Assembly (NCBI GenBank): GCA_010671905.1
Contig: JAAHII010000001.1
Location: 868,001-932,000, forward strand
DNA: 64,000 nucleotides
Origin: Leptolyngbya sp. SIOISBB
GTDB taxonomy: Bacteria; Cyanobacteriota; Cyanobacteriia; Phormidesmidales; Phormidesmidaceae
Reading direction: 5' to 3'
The notes beneath the pieces are model-generated. The model worked only from the letters and a program-made list of their open reading frames with translations, made no database searches and was not told the origin of the DNA. The translations under genes were made by a program, and so were the position numbers. Below are positions 16,797 through 24,469 of this stretch, piece after piece (positions within the stretch are counted from its first letter, which is position 1; the number at the start of each line of letters is the position of its first letter).

Positions 16797-17744
16797 CTAA
16801 ATCAGTGTCAACTCAGGATATTCCGCAATCATCTCGTCAGACGTTAAGGTTTCGCCCGAAGCCTGCGGTGTCCAGAGAATTTCGACCGCCAAGAGGCGAT
16901 CGCTAGAAACTGCCCCCAGGGTACTTAGCGCCTGGCGAACATCTTGGGTCGAAGACACTTTGGGCAGATTTAACTTGCCCTGGGTCGCCACAATGACTGA
17001 GGCCACCAGATATTGTCCCGGCTCAGCCGTCGCTAAATCGCCTGACTCAGTAGTTTTCGCTTCAGCTTGTTGCAAGCGATTGTTGACATTACTAACAGTC
17101 TCGCCAGTAAATTTGCTGCGCTCTGCCAAGGCCAGTTGATTGAACTTTTGCTCCGCCGATAGCAAACGCGTCGATTCGGTCTGCGCCGTGGCGTACTGCC
17201 AATATTCGGGATGCCGCAACAGGGACAAAGTGGCTTCTTGTAAAACCTGAGTGAGTCCGGTTGAAGAAGACGTATCTGCCGACAGGGCCATGCGGTTGAG
17301 GTCCGCTTGCAGAGAACGGGCTTCGGCCAGCAAACCAATCTGCACCTTTGCCACCGAGACAGCAGGGTTATCGGCAGCGGCGACGCCCCCATTTTCGCCC
17401 CCCATCTCGCGCACCGTGCGCAGGATGAAATTAGCGAGCCCCATAAACAACAGGATGGTAAAGAGGCCACCAAAGCCTCCACCAAAGCCAAACAGCGGGA
17501 TTAAAAAGGGAAAACCAAAGCCCCCTCCGGGATAATATCCACCACCGGCAGGACTACGATAAGAAGGGCTGGGAGCGACCCGAGTTGGCGCTCGGAAACT
17601 GCCGCCGCCAATGCGCCCTCCGGCTCGGGCCGCTAGCGCACCATCCGCATGGCCAAAGACTAAGACCCCCACCAAAGCGATCGCCATAATCGGCTTGATC
17701 AGGGGCTTGAGACGACTGAAAAGGTTGTGAAGCTTGAAACCCAT
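16797..17744 (-). CDS. DUF1517 domain-containing membrane protein
   Basis: The 315-residue product has an N-terminal membrane helix or signal (MAIALVGVLVFGHADGALAA), a Gly/Arg/Pro-rich linker (RAGGRIGGGSF...GGGYYPGGGFG) and a second hydrophobic segment (PFLIPLFGFGGGFGGLFTILLFMGLANFIL, about 80-110). A soluble domain of about 190 residues follows, with VAKVQIGLLAEARSLQADLNR and HPEYWQYA. This is the architecture I know as DUF1517, present in cyanobacteria and plastids and thought to be thylakoid-associated. The molecular role is not established. The gene has its own terminator (16731-16766). Confidence 0.88.
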   Translation of the reverse strand: MGFKLHNLFSRLKPLIKPIMAIALVGVLVFGHADGALAARAGGRIGGGSFRAPTRVAPSPSYRSPAGGGYYPGGGFGFPFLIPLFGFGGGFGGLFTILLFMGLANFILRTVREMGGENGGVAAADNPAVSVAKVQIGLLAEARSLQADLNRMALSADTSSSTGLTQVLQEATLSLLRHPEYWQYATAQTESTRLLSAEQKFNQLALAERSKFTGETVSNVNNRLQQAEAKTTESGDLATAEPGQYLVASVIVATQGKLNLPKVSSTQDVRQALSTLGAVSSDRLLAVEILWTPQASGETLTSDEMIAEYPELTLI

Positions 17745-18176
17745 AATGCTATCCAGACAGTTTTATAGCGAATTCATAGCGAAATATACAATGCCAATCC
17801 TTGCAGATATATCACAAGGGGTTAGCATGAACGCATTTGTTAATACTGTAACGCTTCTTCACCAATGCCTTGGCGAACTTACCCTCTTTTTGGGAGGGGA
17901 ATTTCCGCACCTGATGTGTCATCAGCGCCATCAGTATCGGTGCCCCCTTGCTGCTGCCAATGGCCTGAATAACCGTCAGCCCCAAAGTTCAGTAGAAAAT
18001 ACAGGGCAAGGTAGTGTTAAATACTACAAGGCCAGGCAATCGCCCACTCGAAACTATAGTGCTTCCTCAATCGTTTCGTTATGCTTGGCTGATAAGTCAC
18101 TTTGCTCGGCGCCTCCCCCATTCCAGCGTAATGCCTCAGCTGTACTCATTTCAGCATCTACTTAGTTAACAACACA
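17745..18176. other. Divergent intergenic region
   Basis: This gap lies between the leftward DUF1517 gene and the rightward FecR gene, and should hold both promoters. An open frame across it (17734-18165, plus strand) has no protein-like features. I see no repeat or RNA gene. Confidence 0.5.
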
Positions 18177-19040
18177 ATGTTTGAGAACAAGCTTCAGCGT
18201 CGAGCGCTGACCCTATTCTATTTAACTCTATTGGCCAGCCTCATGGCGCTGGTGACTCCCCTATGGGCACAAAATTCAATCGATGTTAGCGGTGATCGCT
18301 CCCTTAGAGTTCAAAATTTTTCTGGGAATGTTCAGTACTTTTCAGCTGGCACAAGCTATCCAGCCCAAATCGGCGACCAGCTAACGACCGTTGGAGAGGG
18401 CGTGCGTACAGGCAGTGGCTCCTCTTGCACACTAGCCGTCGATGTTGGAGTCGGGACGATTACACTACGTGAAAACACTGAACTCTTGATTCGAGAATTA
18501 GGCTTTGCAGAAGATAATGGTCGCATTACTCGACTCTCCGTTCCCCAAGGCAATGTCATTCTTAATTTGCGGCGGTTTACCCATCGGGGTTCAGAATTGG
18601 AGATTGAAACGCCCTCAGGAGTGAGTGGCGTCCGGGGGACTGAATTCGGCATCATCGTGCACCCTGAAGACCAGCGCACTTCGATCGCCACTTTGACGGG
18701 GGCGGTGTTTGCTGAAGCCGTGGGCACGACCGTAGATGTTCCCGATGGCTTCCAAACCCTGATGCGAGTAGGGGAACCGCCGCTGGAGCCGCAACCGATT
18801 CCAGCCGAACCCGTGTTTGAGTACCAGATCGAAGAAGCCATGCGGGATTACGTGCGATATCTGGTTTTGATTGGGCGGATTGATCCAATCAATCAGGTAT
18901 ATGTTGCCGATGAGCTACAGGATGTGACCAAGACAGGAGAGTTTCGCTATGAATCTTTGGCCTATCGCGGGGCCACTGTTCAGGTCAACATAGTCACACC
19001 TTTAGGGGATGTAACCACTTATGACATCTCCCTTCTCTAA
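18177..19040 (+). CDS. FecR-domain periplasmic protein
   Basis: The 287-residue product begins with a signal peptide (LTLFYLTLLASLMALVTPLWAQ). A FecR-like beta-rich domain follows (about 30-190): VGEGVRTGSGSSCTLAVDVGVGTITLRENTEL, then the typical GGVRGTEFGI-like segment, here SGVSGVRGTEFGIIV, and TGAVFAEA. After a Pro-rich linker there is a short C-terminal region. In cyanobacteria FecR proteins are often encoded next to CHASE2 proteins, and the next gene here overlaps by 20 bp and encodes a CHASE2 sensor. I infer that the FecR protein presents a periplasmic signal to the CHASE2 domain; this is inference from context. Confidence 0.85.
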   Translation: MFENKLQRRALTLFYLTLLASLMALVTPLWAQNSIDVSGDRSLRVQNFSGNVQYFSAGTSYPAQIGDQLTTVGEGVRTGSGSSCTLAVDVGVGTITLRENTELLIRELGFAEDNGRITRLSVPQGNVILNLRRFTHRGSELEIETPSGVSGVRGTEFGIIVHPEDQRTSIATLTGAVFAEAVGTTVDVPDGFQTLMRVGEPPLEPQPIPAEPVFEYQIEEAMRDYVRYLVLIGRIDPINQVYVADELQDVTKTGEFRYESLAYRGATVQVNIVTPLGDVTTYDISLL

Positions 19041-22026
19041 ACGAGCTTGGCGACTGTTACCCGGAATTGTGGCCAGCTTAATCACAGTCGGGCTTCATCA
19101 AGGTGGAGCGATCACCCCCGTAGAGGATGCGGCCTATCGTGGCTTGTTTCGACTGCGGGGAGCACAGTCGTGGGATGAGCGCATTGTCTTAATTACGATT
19201 GATGATAAGACACTGGCTCAACTCGGACAATATCCCTTGTCTCGCGACCATTACACACAATTGCTGCAAAGGCTGTCAACGTCTAGCCCGGCAGTCATTG
19301 GCTTCAATATTCTCTTTGCTGAATCAACGACTGAAGACACCGCCTTTACCCAAGCGATGATCGGTGCCAATAACGTGGTGTTAGCGTCGGCGGTGGATGC
19401 ACAAGGACATCCCCTGGTGCCGGTTGAGTCCTTGCGGCAGGCAGCGATCGCCACCGGACACATTCTCAGCACCCCAGCAAGTGACGGTTTGGTGCATCAA
19501 ATCTCCCCGGTTCGGGGTCAACATCTAGCACTCAGTTTAGTGGTAGCCGACACTTATGGACAACAATTGCTAACCCCAGTTGAGCTACCGTCCTTAGATC
19601 TCCCCTTGTGGATTAATTGGCCAGGGTCACAGGCCACCTTATCCCAACATTCATTCACTGATGTGGTGTCAGGCCGCATTGCCCCAAACACCTTTGAGGG
19701 CAAAATCGTCCTAGTCGGCATGACCGCCACAGGCATTGATGCTCTGCCCAACCCTTACGACTACGACCCGCCAAGCAGCGGATTGCTATTACACGCTGCT
19801 GCCTTAGATAACGTGCTTCAACAACGAGCTCTGAAACCCGTTTTATATCGCAGGGGTTGGGTACTACTATTGCTGACAATGCCAGCCCTGAGCTACTGGC
19901 TATTTGGACAATCTTTACGCCGGCAAGGGGTGATTACCGTGATTGGGCTGGCGGGCTGGGGAGCACTCAGTGTCCTGCTGTTTCATGGGCTGTATTGGTT
20001 CCCGGTAGTGCCGCCATTGCTGCTGTGGGGGCTAACTGGCACGGGCACCATTTTGAGCCAGCAGTTCCGAGCTAGCTGGGCCTTGCAACAGTTACTTACC
20101 GACCTCTGGCAGCATTATCGCCAAGAGCATGCTCCGACCCTCTGGCCCCCAGCTCCTCCGGATGTGGTGGCAGCTGACTTGGGGCCAGAAGTGGCTCAAT
20201 TAGCCGAGCTAGCTAATGCCTGGGGCTGGGCTCAGGCGACCCAGAGCGCGATTTCCCAAACGGCCCCGATTGGTTTATTAGCCGCCGATGCACAGGCTGA
20301 AGTTTGGTATTGCAATGCCCTAGCAATGCAGTGGCTGCCGATTCAACTGCAGCAGTCACTGACGACGGCACTGGTGCCTCACTGGCTAGATCACCAAACT
20401 TGGCAAGCGGTGCGTGAGCGGTTTGCCCAGGGCACCCCGATCGCGCCAGTTGAATGTCAACAGGGTGCCCAGTGGTTTGAACTCCGCTTTACCGCCCTGG
20501 AACATATTGCCCAACCGAATCCCTTGCTTAGAGATGGTCGGCAAGGATTACTCTTGCTCATTGAAAACATTACTCACCGCAAGGCCATCGAATTGCAACT
20601 GCGATCGCTGAACCGGGGCCTTGAGAACGAAATTCGTCAGCGGGCAACTGAACTAGAAACGATCAATCGTAATCTCATTCAGGAAATTCTCGAACGGCAG
20701 CAGGCCCAGGCCCAACTTGCCCATCAAGCCCTCCACGATGAATTGACGGGGCTGCCCAATCGGGTCCAACTGAAAGCTCGGCTCACAGAACTGATGACTC
20801 AGTTCCATCGTCGGGGGACGCTCTTTGCCGTTTTGTTTATTGACTGCGATCGCTTCAAGCTCGTAAATGACTCCTTTGGGCATTTAGTCGGCGATCAGTT
20901 ATTGCAGGCGATCGCTCAGCGGCTGCGCCAAAGTGTCGCGAAAACTGATCTAGTGACGCGCTTTGGCGGTGATGAATTCACGCTATTACTCACACACATT
21001 CGTGATGAGGAAGCGGCGATCGCCGTCGCTCAACGCCTCCGTCACCAACTCCAAAAGCCTTTTTTCATTGGTAATCGGCAACTCTACACTGGCTGCAGTA
21101 TTGGCATTGTGCTGGGTGATGCCGCTTATCAGCAAGCCGATGAAATGCTCCGCGATGCTGATATCGCCATGTATCAAGCCAAGCGTAGCGGTCACGGGAG
21201 TGTTTTATTCCAACCAGAGATGCACCTAGCTGTGCGCTCATCGCTTCAGCTAGAGACTGATTTGCGAAATTCTCTGCCACAGCAAGAACTCACCATCCAC
21301 TATCAGCCCATTTTTGGCATTGAGACCCAAAAAATTGTCGGCTTCGAAGCCCTGCTGCGCTGGCACCATCCTGAGTTAGGCCTCGTCAGGCCTGATCAAT
21401 TTATTCCCATTGCCGAAGAGACGGGGATGATTATTCCCATCGGGCAATGGGTTCTACAACAAGCCTGTCAACAACTCCGCAACTGGCAAAGTCGACATTT
21501 ATTATCTGCTGACACCTTTATGAGTGTGAATCTGTCGGCCCAGCAATTTAATGAAAACCGACTGCTTGACCGCATCGATAAAGTTCTGGAAGAAACTCAT
21601 TTAGAGAGCTGCTGCCTCAAACTCGAAATTACCGAGAGTGCCCTCATGACGAACTCAGAACAAGCGGTGGAAACCTTTAGTGAGCTGAAAGATCGAGGTA
21701 TCCGGTTAGGCATTGATGACTTTGGTACTGGGTACTCTTCCCTGAGCTATCTGCATCATTTTCCGCTTGATGTCTTGAAAGTCGATCGCTCATTCATCCA
21801 GCGCATGACCAGTGGCCAAAAGCATCTCAGTATCGTGCAAGCGATCAAAACCCTGTCTCATCATTTCAACATGACTATGGTGGCCGAAGGGATTGAAACT
21901 GAAGCTCAAATGGAGCATCTACGAGACATGAAGTGTAGTTTGGGGCAGGGCTATTTCTTTTCACCACCCCTGGATAGTCAATCCCTAGAACAGGAATATC
22001 TCGTCAGTGCCATGGTGGGCAGATGA
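19021..22026 (+). CDS. CHASE2-PAS-GGDEF-EAL cyclic-di-GMP signalling protein
   Basis: The product has 1001 residues. A first hydrophobic stretch is followed by a periplasmic CHASE2 domain (about 25-280; WDERIVLITIDDKTLAQLGQYP, GKIVLVGMTATGIDALPNPY). Three membrane helices come next (about 275-350), then a PAS-like region (about 395-530), a coiled coil (530-570), GGDEF (570-735) and EAL (745-995). The cyclase motif GGDEF is intact (649-653), as is EAL (776-778) with the downstream DDFGTGYSSLSYL. The inhibitory I-site RxxD reads AKTD (640-643), so product feedback is probably lost. It could make or break down c-di-GMP, with net output unknown. It overlaps the FecR gene by 20 bp, so both are translated from one message. 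Confidence 0.93.
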   Translation: MTSPFSKRAWRLLPGIVASLITVGLHQGGAITPVEDAAYRGLFRLRGAQSWDERIVLITIDDKTLAQLGQYPLSRDHYTQLLQRLSTSSPAVIGFNILFAESTTEDTAFTQAMIGANNVVLASAVDAQGHPLVPVESLRQAAIATGHILSTPASDGLVHQISPVRGQHLALSLVVADTYGQQLLTPVELPSLDLPLWINWPGSQATLSQHSFTDVVSGRIAPNTFEGKIVLVGMTATGIDALPNPYDYDPPSSGLLLHAAALDNVLQQRALKPVLYRRGWVLLLLTMPALSYWLFGQSLRRQGVITVIGLAGWGALSVLLFHGLYWFPVVPPLLLWGLTGTGTILSQQFRASWALQQLLTDLWQHYRQEHAPTLWPPAPPDVVAADLGPEVAQLAELANAWGWAQATQSAISQTAPIGLLAADAQAEVWYCNALAMQWLPIQLQQSLTTALVPHWLDHQTWQAVRERFAQGTPIAPVECQQGAQWFELRFTALEHIAQPNPLLRDGRQGLLLLIENITHRKAIELQLRSLNRGLENEIRQRATELETINRNLIQEILERQQAQAQLAHQALHDELTGLPNRVQLKARLTELMTQFHRRGTLFAVLFIDCDRFKLVNDSFGHLVGDQLLQAIAQRLRQSVAKTDLVTRFGGDEFTLLLTHIRDEEAAIAVAQRLRHQLQKPFFIGNRQLYTGCSIGIVLGDAAYQQADEMLRDADIAMYQAKRSGHGSVLFQPEMHLAVRSSLQLETDLRNSLPQQELTIHYQPIFGIETQKIVGFEALLRWHHPELGLVRPDQFIPIAEETGMIIPIGQWVLQQACQQLRNWQSRHLLSADTFMSVNLSAQQFNENRLLDRIDKVLEETHLESCCLKLEITESALMTNSEQAVETFSELKDRGIRLGIDDFGTGYSSLSYLHHFPLDVLKVDRSFIQRMTSGQKHLSIVQAIKTLSHHFNMTMVAEGIETEAQMEHLRDMKCSLGQGYFFSPPLDSQSLEQEYLVSAMVGR

Positions 22027-22195
22027 AGCACCTTAAGATGACTTGGGACATGTGGCCCTCCAAAAACCGTCCCCTCCTGTAATGATTGAGGTTGGTTCAA
22101 GGACTTGTGACTGGCAACTCCTTGCGGAATCATGACTCATCTATAACAGAATTCGGAATGCTGAAGTCGGAAGTCGGAATTAAAAGGACTGCCAG

Positions 22196-22291
22196 ATGGC
22201 GATTACAGTGATCGAGAGTAACCTCACCAAACTACAGCTTGCTATAGACCAGGTAGTTGATTTTTCGAAGCAGGTGCTGAGCAGCCAATGA
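22196..22291 (+). CDS. Possible 31-residue small protein
   Basis: The frame MAITVIESNLTKLQLAIDQV continues to a stop at 22291. An AAGGA Shine-Dalgarno-like sequence lies 7 nt before the ATG, and the peptide could form one amphipathic helix. The stop codon sits in the loop of a 7-bp hairpin (CAGCCAA/TTGGCTG, 22282-22298). There is no family evidence, so this is only a candidate. Confidence 0.2.
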   Translation: MAITVIESNLTKLQLAIDQVVDFSKQVLSSQ

Positions 22292-22370
22292 TTGGCTGAC
22301 GGGGAATTTCAGTAATTTGAATGGTTGCCATCCAGGCCTGGATAGCGGTGTGGGGCGATCGCTAACCGGC

Positions 22371-22406
22371 AAACAAAAAAGCAGGAGTGTGACTGAGCAC
22401 GACTCC
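22371..22406 (-). terminator. Rho-independent terminator of the phosphoribulokinase-like gene
   Basis: On the minus strand a GGAGT(C)GTG/CACACTCC stem with one bulged base and a 6-nt loop is followed by GC and TTTTTTGTTT. It lies 30 bp beyond the stop of the kinase gene. Confidence 0.8.
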
Positions 22407-22435
22407 CACTTGGAACCTCAAATTTGAGTCCGGGC

Positions 22436-23392
22436 CTAAGCAGCTAGTTGCTTAGACACCTTATCTGCTTTCAACATGTGATAAGTGATGAACAATTGGG
22501 TCAGCGCCAGCGGATAGCTCTGCAAAGTTTCACCCGTGGTGCCCACTAGCTTCCCGATTTCATCGTTGCCTTCCAGGCTGCAGAACTGGCCTAAGTAAGG
22601 CACTTCGTTACAGAGAATGCGCTCCAGTTCTTGTACCTGCTCTTGGGTTGCGTGACCATCGATTTCCAACACATCCACTGGCTTACTCATATCTCGATCC
22701 AACACTAAGCGGATAGAATCACCCAAGTGATTGCCCTGATCATCCAAAATGTGGGTGAAGTCAGGGTGGGGAATTGTGGGCCGCAGGACCAGCTTGACAT
22801 TCAGCAGTAGGTCATCTTGGCCACCGTTACCCTCTGCCGGCGGATAGAAACTTACAATCACGTCGGCCCACTGTCGCTGGGGACGAATAAACGCCTCGGA
22901 ATCCGGTTCGCGCGCTTTGAGTTGATCGACAACCTGCTCTTCGGTATAACCGCGTTTGCGAGTGTCGCGCTTAATTTTCCAGCTCGCCCGGATCTCCTCA
23001 GGCGGGGCTAGATACACCATGACGTCATAGCAATCGCGGGCGATCGCGGTGGAATAGCCTAACAAGCCTTCGACAATAACAAACTTGGTCGGCTTGATAT
23101 ATTCCGGCGCATCAAACATCCCCGAGGTGTGGTTATAAATCGGCTTCAGAATGGGTTTCCCTTGCCGCAACAGTTCTAAATGCTGTTCGATGATGTCGAG
23201 GTAGTTGCAGTCTGGATGCAGGGCCGAAATGCCCATATCTTTGCGCTGTTGGCGATCGTAACGATGGTAATCATCTGTACAGATGGCCGTGACCTGATCT
23301 TCCCCTAAAATCTGGCCGATCCCGCGCGTGAGGGTCGTTTTCCCCGCTGCGCTGTCGCCCACGATCCCCAGAATAATTGGACGATTCGGCAT
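22436..23392 (-). CDS. Phosphoribulokinase-like kinase, non-canonical paralogue
   Basis: The 318-residue product is in the PRK/uridine kinase P-loop family. The Walker A loop is GDSAAGKTT (12-20), with ICTDDYHRYDRQQRK (catalytic Asp region), KPIYNHTSG and VIVEGLLGY. Calvin-cycle PRK of cyanobacteria has GDSGCGKST, whose Cys pairs with a second Cys (ICLDDYH) in redox control by thioredoxin and CP12. Here the first Cys is replaced by Ala and only Cys38 remains, so this protein should not be switched by that disulfide. It is probably a second PRK-type kinase, known beside true Prk in several cyanobacteria, rather than the main Calvin-cycle enzyme. A strong AGGAGG site precedes the ATG. Confidence 0.8.
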   Translation of the reverse strand: MPNRPIILGIVGDSAAGKTTLTRGIGQILGEDQVTAICTDDYHRYDRQQRKDMGISALHPDCNYLDIIEQHLELLRQGKPILKPIYNHTSGMFDAPEYIKPTKFVIVEGLLGYSTAIARDCYDVMVYLAPPEEIRASWKIKRDTRKRGYTEEQVVDQLKAREPDSEAFIRPQRQWADVIVSFYPPAEGNGGQDDLLLNVKLVLRPTIPHPDFTHILDDQGNHLGDSIRLVLDRDMSKPVDVLEIDGHATQEQVQELERILCNEVPYLGQFCSLEGNDEIGKLVGTTGETLQSYPLALTQLFITYHMLKADKVSKQLAA

Positions 23393-23442
23393 AGTTCCTC
23401 CTGACCGAACTGCGTATTTTTGCTTATTAACTGATGCTAATC

Positions 23443-23471
23443 ATTGTAGAGAGCAATGGATCTTGACTCAA
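23443..23471 (-). promoter_or_regulatory. Sigma-70-type promoter of the phosphoribulokinase-like gene
   Basis: On the minus strand TTGAGT (23466-23471) and TACAAT (23443-23448) are separated by exactly 17 bp, about 50 bp before the start codon at 23392. This is a near-consensus arrangement. The nested MITE lies just upstream (23541 onward). Confidence 0.65.
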
Positions 23472-23540
23472 GATTCTTATAAATGCTCTGCCTAAGAATT
23501 AGTAATCTTAATCACGCAGTGCGACCTCGGATGAGCATTG

Positions 23541-23883
23541 CTACCGCTTATACACATCCCGTAAAGCCACTCAAACACTGCATTGGCCCCCCTTTATCCC
23601 CCCAACTTTGATACCGCTGGCGAAATATTTAGCAAACTCGCGAGACTTCTGGAAGCCCCCTTCCGTCCCCCAATTCTGGGGGAAACCGGATTCTTGCTCC
23701 CCCAGAATTGGGGGTTGGAGGGCCTCGATAACCTCAATACCATCGCCAATGTTTCTCAATGTTGAATTCGCCAGCAGTGTCAACTTTGGGGGGAGGCCGC
23801 AGTTCACAGTCCCCCAGAATTGGGGGATGTAGGGGGCTAGATCTCTGGAAACGACCAACCAGAAACTTATGTATAAGCGGCAG
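23541..23883. mobile_element. MITE family M1, copy 1 (interrupted by a second element)
   Basis: Terminal inverted repeats CT(A/G)CCGCTTATACA lie at both ends. The perfect 11-bp direct repeat GATGAGCATTG directly abuts them (23530-23540 and 23884-23894), as expected for a target-site duplication. There is no transposase. Without the 170-bp inner insertion and its duplicated 8 bp, the element is 165 bp, the size of copy 2 at 46373-46538, with which it shares blocks such as CCCCCAACTTTG, TTCACAGTC and CTAGATCTCTGGAAACGACC. Confidence 0.85.
23611..23780. mobile_element. Second MITE (M2) nested inside M1 copy 1
   Basis: The segment starts ATACCGCTGGCGAA and ends TTCGCCAGCAGTGT, inverted repeats matching at 12 of 14 positions. 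It is flanked by the direct repeat CAACTTTG (23603-23610 and 23781-23788). Copy 2 of M1 has a single CAACTTTG and no insert at this place. Inside lie two perfect 16-bp inverted arms, CCCCCAATTCTGGGGG (23667-23682) and its complement (23699-23714). No coding frame is present. Confidence 0.8.
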
Positions 23884-24020
23884 GATGAGCATTGAGAGGC
23901 ACTCCCACGCCCTAATTTCCGAACCCAAGATGGTTTCGGAAGTCAGAAGAGGCTAGCTGATGATGGCAGTCTTGTCGGTACTTACTCAGCACTAGAAATG
24001 ATCTAGGCCCACCGACAACC
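23884..24020. other. Intergenic region
   Basis: Beyond the right target duplication of the MITE there is a short TTCCGAACCC...GGTTTCGGAA inverted pair (about 23923-23943) and no gene. Confidence 0.4.
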
Positions 24021-24290
24021 TTATTGGAGTGCGCGATTGGGGAGTTGCTGATCTAATTTTGCGAGTAGTTGGGAGTAGTCAGCGTCATTATTCACGGGGT
24101 AGCGTTGCCAGTCACCCGCGACTTTGAGATCAGCAAAAATACCTGCCGGATCATCGTGAAAATGTAAAAAGGCAGAAGATTTTAGATAAAACTTGCTGGG
24201 ACCTTTTTCTTTGAGCGGGGGCATGCGGCGACGAATTTGCTCAAGCAAGGGAACAAGCCGAGCTAGGGTCTCTTCGTTGGCGTGTTTCAT
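24021..24290 (-). CDS. Conserved hypothetical small protein
   Basis: The 89-residue product has an N-terminal helix (MKHANEETLARLVPLLEQIRR), then LKEKGPSKFYLKSSAFLHFHDDPAGIFADLKVAGDWQRYPV. The FYxKSxAFLHFHxDPAGxFADxK pattern matches a small soluble family I have seen in cyanobacteria and proteobacteria, without a known function. The ATG at 24290 is the only sensible start. No membrane or export signal is present. It lies alone between the nested MITE and the next leftward gene. Confidence 0.75.
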   Translation of the reverse strand: MKHANEETLARLVPLLEQIRRRMPPLKEKGPSKFYLKSSAFLHFHDDPAGIFADLKVAGDWQRYPVNNDADYSQLLAKLDQQLPNRALQ

Positions 24291-24469
24291 CAGACCAGCC
24301 TGACGACAAAGGATACGTTTAGTTATAGCAATCGTCCGTAGCCAGGTGTCAGCCTTCAGCCAATCACGCGGATGTTGACTAGATACAGCCGGAGCTTGTC
24401 AGGCTAGAGAGTCCTGTCAACCTGAGCAGACTCAGGCCTTCATCGGGTTTTACTCCGATGGCAACATCG

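Larger units (their letters stand above)
22027..22435. other. Intergenic with short GAAGTCGG repeats
   Basis: Around 22152-22180 the unit GAAGTCGG is repeated in tandem next to GGAATGCT, similar in style to the CCGAACT repeats near 8218. The right end carries the terminator of the leftward kinase gene. A doubtful 31-codon frame lies inside. Confidence 0.5.

Noticed and set aside
17734-18165. 144-codon plus-strand frame between the DUF1517 and FecR genes
   Set aside because: It starts inside the DUF1517 gene, covers the region where both promoters must lie, and its translation looks random.
23541-23883. CRISPR-like array suggested by repeated CCCCCAGAATTGGGGG
   Set aside because: The spacing is irregular and the arms are inverted; the MITE explanation with target duplications accounts for all of it.
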